64,000 bases of DNA from Nonomuraea helvata (GCF_039535785.1 NZ_BAAAXV010000009.1:1612001-1676000); one strand, 5' to 3'; counted from the first letter of the stretch, positions 43,899 to 52,300 are shown. Notes: generated from the letters alone by a model not told the origin. Program-made: numbers and translations.

Positions 43899-44060
43899 TC
43901 AGGGGGAGACGAAGCAGAACTCGTTGCCTTCCGGATCGGCCATCACCTGGAAATCGGCCGAAGACCACCCGGGATCGCGATCCACTGCCGTCCCGTCCAG
44001 GATGGCCGCCCAGAATGCGGCCAGCCGGGCCGGGGCGGGAAGCCACTGCGGGCGTGGGAA
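43899..44060 (-). pseudogene. VOC-family protein remnant with internal deletion
   Basis: The minus strand reads RLAAFWAAILDGTAVDRDPG then WSSADFQVMADPEGNEFCFV and SP-stop. The first part is the N-terminal helix of a VOC module, the last is the C-terminal ADPEGNEFC strand; about 80 residues that should separate them are missing. It is a collapsed copy, with no start codon, just upstream of a methyltransferase gene on the other strand. Confidence 0.6.
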
Positions 44061-44142
44061 AACGCTCTCAAGAACCCGAAAGTTTCATACCGACCGGACT
44101 GAAGGCACGTGGGCCGGCCGTCATGAACTACAGTCAGCCGCC

Positions 44143-44781
44143 ATGGCCGAATCCTCCCCCTATCTGACGGCGACGGCGGACGCTTACGATGCTGTCGCCC
44201 CGATCTATGCCGAGTTCGTCCGAGACAGTCTCGACCGCCTGACCCTGGATCGCGCGCTGATCGCCGCGTTCGCCGAGCTCGTACGGGCTGCCGGTCCCCG
44301 ACCCGTGGTCGAGGCCGGATGCGGCCCCGGATACATGACGGCGCACCTGCGGGGCCTCGGGCTGGACGCCTTCGGCGTCGACCTGTCCGCTGTGATGATC
44401 GACCTCGCCCGTGAGGCCTATCCCGATCTGCGCTTCGAGGTCGGTTCGATGGACGCCCTCGACCTGGCGGACGGCGAGCTGGGCGGCCTCGTGTCCTGGT
44501 ACTCCGTGATCCACATCCCGCCACAGGAGCTGCCGCCGTATTTCGCCGAGTTCCACCGGGTGCTGGCTCCAGGCGGTTACCTCCTGCTCGGCTTCTTCGA
44601 GTCCGAGGGTGGGCCGGTACTGGAGTTCGATCACAAGGTGACGCCGGCCTACCGATGGCCGATCGACGACCTCGCCGAACTGGCGGGCAAGGCAGGGTTC
44701 GTCGAAGTGGGGCGAATGCTGCGCGAGCCTTATGAGGATGAGCGGTTCCGCCGGGGCCATCTGCTGATGCGCCGACAGTAG
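44143..44781 (+). CDS. Class I SAM-dependent methyltransferase
   Basis: 212 residues from the ATG at 44143. The SAM site is VVEAGCGPGYMTAHLRGLGL, with acidic FGVDLSAVMIDLARE, then MDALDLADGELGGLVSWYSV and RVLAPGGYLLLGFFES. It is a small-molecule-type methyltransferase (Methyltransf_25/11-like); the substrate is not deducible. It is convergent with the BtrH-like gene, 21 bp apart. Confidence 0.83.
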   Translation: MAESSPYLTATADAYDAVAPIYAEFVRDSLDRLTLDRALIAAFAELVRAAGPRPVVEAGCGPGYMTAHLRGLGLDAFGVDLSAVMIDLAREAYPDLRFEVGSMDALDLADGELGGLVSWYSVIHIPPQELPPYFAEFHRVLAPGGYLLLGFFESEGGPVLEFDHKVTPAYRWPIDDLAELAGKAGFVEVGRMLREPYEDERFRRGHLLMRRQ

Positions 44782-44802
44782 ATCCGGCGTACTCCCGTTG
44801 AG

Positions 44803-45786
44803 CTACAACTGGCTCAGCACCTGCATGGCGTCCCTCTCGATGCGTGAGAGATCGTGGAGGATGACGCCGGCCTGCTCGAGGTACCCTGCGTCGCCGCTCT
44901 CTCCAGCCTTCGCGATCAAGGTGGACACGTCCGTCCACAGGGCGGCGGCCTCCGTGTACAGCCGGTGGCCAGTGCGGAGGTTGCCGTCGTCGATCAGCCG
45001 GGTGCACTCGTCGAGGAAGTCGCGATAGAGGGCGCGGAACAGGGCGCCGCCGGTGCCGCCCTTCTCCATGAGGAGGGCGGCCTGCGGCAGGTCCTGCTGC
45101 GGCTCGCCGGCGCGTAGCAGCCATCCGGGCACCTGTTTGCCGGCTTTCTCGATGCCGCGGTGGCCCAGGTTCGCGATGGGAGCGGCGAGAAAGGCATCGG
45201 CGCAGTCCTTGATGGCGGGGATGATCTGGTCCTGCCAGGAAAGCGGGTGAGCCGGCAGGGTGATGGTGAACGATCGGTGCCTGGCGGTCATCGGGCCGCG
45301 TTCGGCCCGCGCCATGGCGAGGCCGGCCCGGCTGGTGCGCACCGCTCCTCCCTGCTGGTCGGTGTCCACCAGGTAGACGTCGTGCTCGTCGTAGCCGTAC
45401 ATGGCGACGACATGACCGCCGAAGTGCACCTTGGAGCGGAAATAGTCCAGGTGGTAGCAGTCGAGCTGGAGACCGACCGGCCGACCTGCGTCGATGGGGG
45501 CGGCCACGTTCTCCCACGCCTTGCGCGGTGAGGTGGTCTCCTGGGTCATCAACGTCAGCCCCAGCCTGGCGGCCAGGTTCCTGGTGAGGTCGAAGGGCTT
45601 GACGCGGCCTCCGAGGAAGGGGAACGCCATGCCCTTGCTGTCCCAGTAGATGAAGGACAGGCCCGAGCCCAGCCCGAACAGCATGGGCTCGGACAGCTCA
45701 AGCCCCTCGTGCCGCAACAGCACGCCCAGCGCCGTCGTCTCGCAGTGGTGCATGCCGCGGGCCTCGATGTCCTTCACGATGGTCAT
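44803..45786 (-). CDS. BtrH_N/DUF4872-like protein
   Basis: 327 residues from the ATG at 45786. MTIVKDIEARGMHHCETTAL then GVLLRHEGLELSEPMLFGLG is the BtrH N-terminal pattern, with Cys in HHCETTA; GGHVVAMYGYDEHDVYLVDT places a His and an Asp as in a papain/C39-like fold. The C-terminal half fits DUF4872. BtrH itself transfers an acyl side chain in butirosin biosynthesis; homologues outside that pathway are often unassigned. It is divergent from an aminoglycoside phosphotransferase-like gene across 80 bp. Confidence 0.75.
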   Translation of the reverse strand: MTIVKDIEARGMHHCETTALGVLLRHEGLELSEPMLFGLGSGLSFIYWDSKGMAFPFLGGRVKPFDLTRNLAARLGLTLMTQETTSPRKAWENVAAPIDAGRPVGLQLDCYHLDYFRSKVHFGGHVVAMYGYDEHDVYLVDTDQQGGAVRTSRAGLAMARAERGPMTARHRSFTITLPAHPLSWQDQIIPAIKDCADAFLAAPIANLGHRGIEKAGKQVPGWLLRAGEPQQDLPQAALLMEKGGTGGALFRALYRDFLDECTRLIDDGNLRTGHRLYTEAAALWTDVSTLIAKAGESGDAGYLEQAGVILHDLSRIERDAMQVLSQL

Positions 45787-45827
45787 ACGTCGCTCTCCTC
45801 TGGTGACGCCTGGGAGGAGCATGGAGC

Positions 45828-45842
45828 CTCCCACAGTGGGAG
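45828..45842. promoter_or_regulatory. 15-bp inverted repeat between divergent genes
   Basis: CTCCCAC and GTGGGAG flank a single A in the 80-bp spacer between the BtrH-like gene and the APH-like gene. A shared operator for both is plausible, but no cognate regulator is nearby. Confidence 0.3.
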
Positions 45843-45866
45843 AGTCCAACCGTAAGCTCTGAGCAC

Positions 45867-46640
45867 ATGGCAGCGGATGAGGAGATCCTGCAGGATTCTG
45901 CGCATCGCCGGGTGATACGCCTGGGCGACACCGTTCGCAGACCCATGCACCCGTGGACACCGGCCGTCCATGCGCTGCTCCAGCATCTGGAGGAGGTCGG
46001 TTTCCCGTACTCGCCGCGCGTGCTGGGGGTCGATCAGGAGGGCCGTGAGATCCTCACCTACCTGGACGGCGAATCCGGCCCTCAGAGCTGGGCCAAGGTG
46101 GTCGACGACTCAGGTCTGACGTCCTTTGCCCGCCTGCTGCGCGACTATCACGACGCGGTCGCCGGCTTCCGGCCGCCCGAGGGGCTCCGATGGTCCAGCG
46201 GGGAGGCAGAGCCACGCGATGACGAGGTGATCTGCCACGGGGACTTCGGCCCGTGGAACACCGTCTGGCGCGGCGAACGCCCCGTCGGCATCCTGGACTG
46301 GGACTACGCCCGGCCCAGGCCTCGGCTGCACGACATCGCGTACGCGCTGGAGTACGTCGCGCCGTTCCGCGACAATGCCGAATGCGTACGCTGGCTGCGC
46401 TACCCCGCGCCGCCCGATCGGCGCCATCGCCTGGAGCTGTTCGCCGCCGCCTACGGCCTCGCGTCCACCGCGGGTCTGATCGATGCGGTCATCGACGTTC
46501 AACAGGACGTCATCGAGCAGGTCCGCCGGCTGGCGGACACCGGACACCAGCCTCAGGTCCACTGGGTCGCCGACGGCTTCCTGGAACAAGCGGGCCAGAA
46601 GCTCGCCTGGAGCCGGGCCAACCGCCACCTGTTCGAGTAG
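45867..46640 (+). CDS. Aminoglycoside phosphotransferase-like protein (APH family)
   Basis: A 257-residue kinase-fold protein. The catalytic loop is EVICHGDFGPWNTVWRGERP (HGDxxxxN) and the metal-binding loop VGILDWDYARPRPRLHDIAY (DWD). The N-lobe is short, with RVIRLGDTVRRP in place of a clear ATP Lys strand, as in many APH-fold proteins. It phosphorylates a hydroxyl of a small molecule; aminoglycoside resistance is only one option. It is divergent from a BtrH-like gene, which makes an antibiotic-related substrate worth testing. Confidence 0.8.
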   Translation: MAADEEILQDSAHRRVIRLGDTVRRPMHPWTPAVHALLQHLEEVGFPYSPRVLGVDQEGREILTYLDGESGPQSWAKVVDDSGLTSFARLLRDYHDAVAGFRPPEGLRWSSGEAEPRDDEVICHGDFGPWNTVWRGERPVGILDWDYARPRPRLHDIAYALEYVAPFRDNAECVRWLRYPAPPDRRHRLELFAAAYGLASTAGLIDAVIDVQQDVIEQVRRLADTGHQPQVHWVADGFLEQAGQKLAWSRANRHLFE

Positions 46641-46702
46641 CCGGCTCAGCCCGCCAGACGCGAGACCCTTTCCCTGATCTCAGCCTCGTCTACCGTGTCG
46701 GG

Positions 46703-47353
46703 GTGGATCTCCTCTCGCGTCTCAGCCGCTTCAACGCCCGGCACCCGTGGAGTCACAACGACTTCTACCGGCGCTGGATCGCCGGACAGGTCGCTTCCAG
46801 CGGCGCGCGCCACGTCCTCGACGTCGGATGCGGCACGGGCAACCTGATCGACCGCCTCCGGCTCCGGGCCGTGTCCGTCACCGGCCTCGAGCCGGACCCG
46901 CCCACGGCGCGCATCGCGGCGGCCCGTTTCGCGGGCACCGACACGGTCGTGATCGAGGAGGCGGGCTTCGGGCAACGCGACCGCAACCGCCGGTGGGACG
47001 CGATCACCCTCGTGGCGGTCCTTCACCATCTCCCACTGTCGGAGACACTGCGCGAACTGCGCGAGTGCCTCTCTCCCGGCGGCCGTCTCGTCGTCATCGG
47101 GTGCTACCGGGAGGCGAGCCCGGGCGACTTCCTGATCTCGACCGCCGCGCTCGTCGCCAACCCGGTCATGGGCCTCATCAAGCATCCGGCCCCCGCGCGA
47201 TCCCTGCCGGTGCAGATGACCGCGCCGACCGCCGCGGCGCGTGAAACACTCGACGAAATCCGCGTCGAGGCGGCGGCCACGCTGCCGGGGGCGAGGATAC
47301 GGCGTCGCCTTTTCTGGCGGTACTCGCTGGTCTACGACAAGCCCGCAGCTTGA
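46703..47353 (+). CDS. Class I SAM-dependent methyltransferase
   Basis: 216 residues from the GTG at 46703, chosen because the longer frame upstream overlaps the APH-like gene. The SAM loop is HVLDVGCGTGNLIDRLRLRA, then VTGLEPDPPTARIAAARFAG, WDAITLVAVLHHLPLSETLR and CLSPGGRLVVIGCYRE. The C-terminal part (LISTAALVANPVMGLIKH) is hydrophobic. The substrate is unknown. It follows the APH-like gene by 62 nt and could share its transcript. Confidence 0.82.
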   Translation: MDLLSRLSRFNARHPWSHNDFYRRWIAGQVASSGARHVLDVGCGTGNLIDRLRLRAVSVTGLEPDPPTARIAAARFAGTDTVVIEEAGFGQRDRNRRWDAITLVAVLHHLPLSETLRELRECLSPGGRLVVIGCYREASPGDFLISTAALVANPVMGLIKHPAPARSLPVQMTAPTAAARETLDEIRVEAAATLPGARIRRRLFWRYSLVYDKPAA

Positions 47354-47386
47354 CCCGCCTTCGTCGACACGGCCGTCGTCTCTTCG

Positions 47387-47424
47387 CCGGCACATGCACG
47401 AGCTCGCGCCGATGCATGTGCCGG
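47387..47424. terminator. Bidirectional terminator between convergent genes
   Basis: CCGGCACATGCA and TGCATGTGCCGG form a perfect 12-bp stem with a 14-nt loop, located between the methyltransferase stop and the L,D-transpeptidase stop. Confidence 0.65.
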
Positions 47425-47454
47425 GACCGATCGGCCGCCGCTCTCGTCCTCAGG

Positions 47455-47487
47455 GAGTGACCAGAACCCTCAAGGAGTGACCAGAAC
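47455..47487. repeat. Short tandem duplication at the L,D-transpeptidase 3' end
   Basis: GGAGTGACCAGAACC occurs twice in direct order, 18 bp apart (starting at about 47455 and 47473). The first copy is outside and the second contains the L,D-transpeptidase stop codon. A small replication-slippage duplication would explain it. Confidence 0.5.
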
Positions 47488-48252
47488 CGGAGTCCCCAGA
47501 GGCAGCTTCGCCAGCACCTTGAGCGCGGGAGCAGGCACCCTGATGCAGCCGTGCGTGATCGCCTGGCCGAACACCTTCGGGTCCGGCCAGCCGTGGAATG
47601 CGACCGTACCGGGACCGCCGCCGAAGGTGTCGAGTGTGGTCGAGTGCGTGCCGAGAGGCATGATCAGCGGGCTGTAGGCGGCCTTGTCCTTCGGCGACAT
47701 CAGGGCCAGCAGGAAGGTCCTGCCCACCGGAGTGGGCGTCTCGGGGCCGCCGACGGCCACCGACCAGGTGCCGACCTTCTTGCTCGCGTTCATCACGGTC
47801 AGCTTCTTGGTGCCCAGACTCACGATGGCGCGGTAGCGGCTGCGCGCCTTCTTCAGGCCCGCGGCCTTGACCCAGCCGGTCACGTGGTTGGGCTTGCTGG
47901 GCAGGAGCACGCGGTACCAGCCCTTGCGCGCCTCCACCACCGGGACCCAGGTCTGGCTGCCGAGCTGCGTCGCCGGAAGGGTGGCCACGGGCTTGCCGCC
48001 GGCCTGGGCATAAACGGCCACCGTGCGTCCGGGGTGGACCACGACGCCGCTCAGCTTGCCGTACGTGTCGGTGTCCTGCGGCAGGCCACTCAACTGCGTG
48101 AACGTGGTGGAACTGGGGAGTGCGGCCACCGTGACCGAGGCATCGGCGGCGAGAGTGACGGGCGACGCGACCGCCGCGGTGTGGGTCGAGGCGACGAGGC
48201 CCACGGCGACGAGTGCGGAACCGATGAATCGGCGGGGGGCATCGAGGGGCAC
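47470..48252 (-). CDS. L,D-transpeptidase (YkuD domain), secreted
   Basis: 260 residues from the GTG at 48252 (AGGAG upstream); the longer frame would bury the signal peptide. The signal is RRFIGSALVAVGLVASTHTA then AVAS. An SH3-like part (VAVYAQAGGKPVATLPATQL, KGWYRVLLPSKPNHVTGWVK) precedes the YkuD domain with KLTVMNASKKVGTWSVAVGG and the catalytic THGCIRVP. It should make 3-3 cross-links in peptidoglycan or anchor proteins. It is divergent from a Thr/Pro-rich exported protein. Confidence 0.88.
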   Translation of the reverse strand: MPLDAPRRFIGSALVAVGLVASTHTAAVASPVTLAADASVTVAALPSSTTFTQLSGLPQDTDTYGKLSGVVVHPGRTVAVYAQAGGKPVATLPATQLGSQTWVPVVEARKGWYRVLLPSKPNHVTGWVKAAGLKKARSRYRAIVSLGTKKLTVMNASKKVGTWSVAVGGPETPTPVGRTFLLALMSPKDKAAYSPLIMPLGTHSTTLDTFGGGPGTVAFHGWPDPKVFGQAITHGCIRVPAPALKVLAKLPLGTPVLVTP

Positions 48253-48418
48253 GATCGGCTCCTGAGGTTCTATGACACATACGGTACAAACGCGTAACCG
48301 TCTGGCCAGTTCTATAACGTTTTGGAACGTTTGAAGATCTTTGGCCAGCAGGTGTGTCATTTTTACACAGATGAGCCTCGTGAGGCTCCAGTTCTCTCAT
48401 AACATCCGAGGTGCAGTC

Positions 48419-49237
48419 GTGTTACCCCCCAGGCTCTCTTCAGTCCGTCGCTGGGTCACAGCGACACTCATGCTCGCGGTGGCAGCGGTCGCGGCGCTCG
48501 CCATCTCCGGCGCGGCCCCGGCGGCAGCCGTCCAGACGCCGCCCGGCAACAACGGCACTGTCAAGGTCCACAACTGGACGACGCGGGAGTACGACCCGAG
48601 GGACGAACCGCAGGTCTGCTGCACGTTCTATCTGGTCGGGTCCGGCTTCGACAGGGACCAGCAGGTGACGTGGGAGATCAGGTCCTGGCCGAACGGGCCC
48701 GTCGTCAAGAGCGGCGCCATCGTCCTCGACAGGAACGGGCATGGCCGTACCGCCGACATCACCCTGCCGGGCGGGCAGTACAAGCTGTTCTGGACCTCCT
48801 CGGGGAAGCATGGCCAGTCCAAGCAGAAGGTGTTCACGGTCAAGTGCGGCCACACGCCGCCCAAGCCCACGCCTACGCCTACGCCTACGCCCCCGGTGAC
48901 GCCTACGCCGACGCCGACGCCCACCGAGACGCCCAAGCCCACCGCGACGCCCACGCCCACGGTGACGCCCACCGCGACGCCCACGCCCACGGTGACGCCG
49001 ACTTCCACGCCCACCGCCACGCCCACGGCGACCCCCACTCCCCCGCGGACCCCCACCCCGACGCCGACGCCGACGTCGAGCAGCACGCCGACCCCCACCC
49101 AGCCCAGTGTGGGTGAAATCGGTACGGTGACCCACGAGTGGGTCACGTGGGAAGAGAACGTGCCGGAGACGCAGGACAAGCCCAAGCCCGCGCCCACGCC
49201 GACGCCGGTGAAGACCGAGATCCCGGTCACTGGCTGA
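48419..49237 (+). CDS. Exported Thr/Pro-repeat protein ending in IPVTG
   Basis: About 272 residues from a GTG at 48419 (an ATG at 48371 is also possible). A signal peptide (VTATLMLAVAAVAALAISGA) precedes a beta domain of about 100 residues with a Cys pair (VCCTFYLVGSGFDRDQQVTW). Then come some 70 residues of TPTPTVTPTATP repeats, a wall-spanning linker type, and a short acidic end. The protein stops at TEIPVTG, which looks like a sortase signal (LPxTG-like) but lacks the usual membrane helix and basic tail. A terminator hairpin follows. Confidence 0.65.
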   Translation: MLPPRLSSVRRWVTATLMLAVAAVAALAISGAAPAAAVQTPPGNNGTVKVHNWTTREYDPRDEPQVCCTFYLVGSGFDRDQQVTWEIRSWPNGPVVKSGAIVLDRNGHGRTADITLPGGQYKLFWTSSGKHGQSKQKVFTVKCGHTPPKPTPTPTPTPPVTPTPTPTPTETPKPTATPTPTVTPTATPTPTVTPTSTPTATPTATPTPPRTPTPTPTPTSSSTPTPTQPSVGEIGTVTHEWVTWEENVPETQDKPKPAPTPTPVKTEIPVTG

Positions 49238-49259
49238 CACACGACACCCGAACGACGGA

Positions 49260-49286
49260 GGCCCCGGATCAACGCGATCCGGGGCC
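49260..49286 (+). terminator. Terminator after the Thr/Pro-repeat protein
   Basis: GGCCCCGGATC and GATCCGGGGCC form a perfect 11-bp stem with loop AACGC, 22 nt past the stop. Confidence 0.75.
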
Positions 49287-49445
49287 TTCGCCGTCTCTCG
49301 GCCCCGGACGAGCATGCGCGGCGGATCAGCGAGCAGCCGTTCGTCACCTTGTACGGCGCCAACCTCGCCGTTCAACGCCGTTCGCGGAAATTCGTCATCG
49401 AAACGGGCTGACCGTTCGCACGACGTGATCGATACTCTGGCCCTC

Positions 49446-50099
49446 ATGGGCGACGGCGAACCATCCTTGCGACTGACGGACGTCACAACGGCGTTGGACA
49501 CGGCACTTACGGCCCTGAGAGCCGCGGACGCCGACCTCGATTATCGGATGGGTGGCACCAGCGCCGCTCTTCTGCAGGGTGTTCATCTCCCGGCCGGGGA
49601 CATCGACCTCTTGGTGGCCCGGCGAGAGGACGTGGACACGTTCGCCGCGGCCCTCTCATCGTTTCCTTGCCTTTATCCGGCATCCTGGATCCCAGAGAGT
49701 TTGCAGTACTTCGCCAGGTACGAGGTCAACGGCGTGAAGGTAGAGATCAGCACCGTCGAGTGGCAAGTCGACTCGGACGGGTGGGAATGCGCCGGCCCTG
49801 GCCCGTGGCAGCACTATGTCGTGGTCACCTGCGGCTCTCATCGCGTCCCTGTGGTCCGACTGGAACTCCGGTTGGCCACGGAGGTCCTACGAGATCGACC
49901 TGATCGCTACGAACCTCTCCTCGACCACATGGGCGCCCACGGATTCGATTCCGATCTTCTGCAGACGGCAATGAAGGCGCGCCGCCTTCCAGCGGAACGG
50001 CAGAGGATGATTCAAGATCGCCTCGCGGGAACGCCGACCTCAGGCAAGATCTACAACGACGCCACCCCTGCACCCGATTCACTCGGTACGGCGAAATAG
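49446..50099 (+). CDS. Nucleotidyltransferase-like protein
   Basis: About 217 residues (an in-frame GTG at 49425 would add seven). MGGTSAALLQGVHLPAGDID then LLVARREDVDTF resembles the G-[GS]-x9-D-x-D core of MNT-type nucleotidyltransferases, and VNGVKVEISTVEW supplies a third acidic residue. The C-terminal part is helical (RPDRYEPLLDHMGAHGFDSD). Related folds include AbiEii-type toxins and antibiotic nucleotidyltransferases. No partner antitoxin is adjacent. It overlaps the next gene convergently by 21 nt. Confidence 0.55.
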   Translation: MGDGEPSLRLTDVTTALDTALTALRAADADLDYRMGGTSAALLQGVHLPAGDIDLLVARREDVDTFAAALSSFPCLYPASWIPESLQYFARYEVNGVKVEISTVEWQVDSDGWECAGPGPWQHYVVVTCGSHRVPVVRLELRLATEVLRDRPDRYEPLLDHMGAHGFDSDLLQTAMKARRLPAERQRMIQDRLAGTPTSGKIYNDATPAPDSLGTAK

Positions 50100-50351
50100 G
50101 CATGTGATGTTGTCGTAGTAGCCGAGGCCGTTTGACATAACACTGGTGGCCATCTGGTCCAGGCGCCAGCCGTACGCCTCGATCGCCTCCACGAGATCTG
50201 CGATCTCAGGCAGGCTCCTGCCGTGCGATGCCTTGTCTGTAGAGGCACTGAGCCGGGCGACGAAGACACGTCGGCCCTGTGCATGGGCTTGACCGGCATC
50301 TTCGATGATCTGGTGCCTACCAGAACCACTGCCACCAAAAAGCACCATCAT
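50079..50351 (-). CDS. Small conserved-looking protein, unknown function (90 aa)
   Basis: 90 residues from MMVLFGGSGSGRHQIIEDAG; the composition is soluble with one Gly-rich start, two predicted helices (SLPEIADLVEAIEAYGWRLD) and a short C-terminal strand (NGLGYYDNITCLFRR). No domain recognised. GGSGSGRH is too short and misplaced for a P-loop. It is convergent with the nucleotidyltransferase-like gene, overlapping 21 nt. Confidence 0.5.
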   Translation of the reverse strand: MMVLFGGSGSGRHQIIEDAGQAHAQGRRVFVARLSASTDKASHGRSLPEIADLVEAIEAYGWRLDQMATSVMSNGLGYYDNITCLFRRTE

Positions 50352-50560
50352 GTACGCACCTTTACTTCATTGCCGTCATGCACAGAGATTTTCCTCGCGG
50401 TAGAACACAATCTCCCTGACGCCCGCACAAGAAAGACCCCATCGGGGATATCCCTCATTTCTTCTCAGCAAGGCAATGGGCTTCCCTGAATATCGAGCGG
50501 TTCTGAAGTGCACCGGACGACAGAACTCACTCCTGAACCTGTGGCTGACAGACGGTGGGG

Positions 50561-51100
50561 TTACGCGACCGTGGGCGGGGTGCCGTCGGTCCATACGCGC
50601 GCGACCGACCCGTCCAGAACCTCGCGGGTGAGGCTGTAGTGGTAGTACGGCGCAAGAGAATGCTCAGATCCGATGGTGAGCCGCTTGAAGACCTTGCTGT
50701 GCGGCCAGGTCCGTATGCCGTTGTCCAGATCGACACAGGCGTTGTTCTGGCGGATGTCATAGGCCCACCGTCCACCACCGTTGCGGATCATGAGCTCACC
50801 GAGATACGCCCCCATGCCCATCACCATGGTGTGGATGTAGTCCTTCCTGGGCTTACCGGTCCAGCGACTCGTCGGAGTGAGCTCTCCCGCCATGAACGCA
50901 TCACAGTAAGAATCAAGTCGAAAGGCAGAGGCCGAGGTCCAGTCAATAGAGAACCCTTGAAGCCTGGCTCCATCAACGAATGTCTCAGCTAGACGCCGCA
51001 TCAACTCCGTCGTCTCAGCGTCCGTCGGGACCGATCCGGATGGAAAATTCCGGTTGCTCCGACGTCGCCACATCTTTTGCCTCCGAGCGGACTGCGCCAA
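50561..51100 (-). CDS. Protein of unknown function (about 170-179 aa)
   Basis: The frame opens at 51100 (a better start may be the ATG at 51073, MWRRRSNRNFPSG). It is soluble. AYLGELMIRNGGGRWAYDIR then QNNACVDLDNGIRTWPHSKV and FKRLTIGSEHSLAPYYHYSL look like a compact alpha/beta domain of the DUF3806/DUF6278 kind that recurs near immunity or ADP-ribosylation genes, but I cannot assign it firmly. It is divergent from the crystallin-like gene. Confidence 0.5.
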   Translation of the reverse strand: MAQSARRQKMWRRRSNRNFPSGSVPTDAETTELMRRLAETFVDGARLQGFSIDWTSASAFRLDSYCDAFMAGELTPTSRWTGKPRKDYIHTMVMGMGAYLGELMIRNGGGRWAYDIRQNNACVDLDNGIRTWPHSKVFKRLTIGSEHSLAPYYHYSLTREVLDGSVARVWTDGTPPTVA

Positions 51101-51170
51101 TTTTTCTGGCCCAGAGTAGCGGCTAACCGCCTGCGCACTCCTCCTGAGACCGACGCTCCTACGAGAGTGG

Positions 51171-51203
51171 AAGAGCCCGGGGACGGAGAGGCTCCGGGCT
51201 CTT
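51171..51203. terminator. Hairpin in the divergent spacer
   Basis: AAGAGCCCGG and CCGGGCTCTT form a perfect 10-bp stem with a 13-nt loop. It lies upstream of both neighbouring genes, so it may end a lost gene or an unannotated small transcript. Confidence 0.45.
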
Positions 51204-51348
51204 GTGCGTCTGGGCCAAGCTGGGGGTCACGCTCAGGATGAAGCCGGCAACATTGACCATGAACACCATCCCCAACACTGGGGAATGCCCAGGCCGCCGC
51301 CCCACCCGACCATGAAGGAGTTCGCACCGCTCATAGGGAAGGCAACCC

Positions 51349-52068
51349 GTGAAAAGCATCTCAACCCCGGCCCGCCGACAGATCGAGCGCTTCCTGGAGT
51401 TCTCCGACCACGTCGGGGGACTGAACGAGGCCGACGTGCTGGCACTGCTCCGCGACCAGGGCATCACCACGCTGGAGACACTCGTCAGCAAGGCGGTCAA
51501 CGCGCCCCGCTCCGCCCCGCCCGTCAAGATGGACACCGCCCAGGCACTGAGCAGGCCCAAGGCCGCCTCCTCTCAACCCGTCACCCACCCGGCCCCCGCC
51601 ATGGCGGTGGTTGTGGACGGCGTCGAGCACGACCCCCGGGACCTGTCGCGGTTCGACGGCCGCCCGCTGACCTACATCTACGGCACCGAACGCCTGGTCG
51701 CGCTCACCGACGACAGCGCGCTGAACGGCGCACTGTGGGCGGCCTCGCAACTGCGCGCGGCCGACCCCCGCCCCGCGACGCAGGGTGAGGTCCAGATGTT
51801 CGAGCACGTGGACTACGCCGGCGACTGGTTCTGGTGCGGCGCCCACCAGGCGTACAACGACCTGACCAGCGTCCACCACGGCCCGCTCCACCTGCATGAC
51901 TGGAACGACGTCATCAGCTCCATGGGCAGCACGAACAACGCGGTCCGCTACTACGAGCACATCAACTTCGGCGGCAGCTCCCTGTTCGTGCAGCCCTTCT
52001 CCGACATCCCCACCCTCGTCCCGAGCGGATGGAACGATCGCATCTCATCTGTCTGGAACATGGGCTGA
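51349..52068 (+). CDS. Crystallin-fold (peptidase inhibitor I36-like) protein with N-terminal extension
   Basis: 239 residues from a GTG. The C-terminal 90 residues hold two Greek-key motifs: VQMFEHVDYAGDWFWCGAHQ with LHDWNDVISSM, and VRYYEHINFGGSSLFVQPFS with PSGWNDRISSV. The (N/D)(N/D)xxS pattern binds calcium in beta-gamma crystallins; the streptomycete inhibitor SMPI (I36) has the same fold. The first 145 residues include a short helical domain (RRQIERFLEFSDHVGGLNEA) and an Ala/Pro linker. No signal peptide is present, unusual for this family. Function is uncertain. Confidence 0.6.
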   Translation: MKSISTPARRQIERFLEFSDHVGGLNEADVLALLRDQGITTLETLVSKAVNAPRSAPPVKMDTAQALSRPKAASSQPVTHPAPAMAVVVDGVEHDPRDLSRFDGRPLTYIYGTERLVALTDDSALNGALWAASQLRAADPRPATQGEVQMFEHVDYAGDWFWCGAHQAYNDLTSVHHGPLHLHDWNDVISSMGSTNNAVRYYEHINFGGSSLFVQPFSDIPTLVPSGWNDRISSVWNMG

Positions 52069-52160
52069 CCCAACCCCGCCGCGACAGGACGGCACCATCA
52101 CCCTGCCCGGGGCCGACTGAACCTCGAAGAGAGGCCGGCGTCTCGGCGGGAGTGGCGCGG

Positions 52161-52191
52161 CCTCGGCGAACTCGCGCCGGGTTCGCCGAGG
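52161..52191 (+). terminator. Hairpin downstream of the crystallin-like gene
   Basis: CCTCGGCGAAC and GTTCGCCGAGG form a perfect 11-bp stem with a 9-nt loop, 92 nt after the stop. Confidence 0.5.
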
Positions 52192-52300
52192 TGTGCAGCG
52201 CCACGAGGAACGTCGGTCACGAGTTTGCGCCTGCTTGGGCTCTTCTGCCTCTACCCGCGTAGACCCGCACGGACCAGTGAGTGCATGTCGTCAGCCTTGG

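Noticed and set aside
48865-49120. Short GC-rich repeats (ACGCCCACC-like units) that look like a repeat array
   Set aside because: They encode the Thr/Pro linker of an exported protein. Unit length and codon pattern explain the repetition; there are no spacers as in a CRISPR array.
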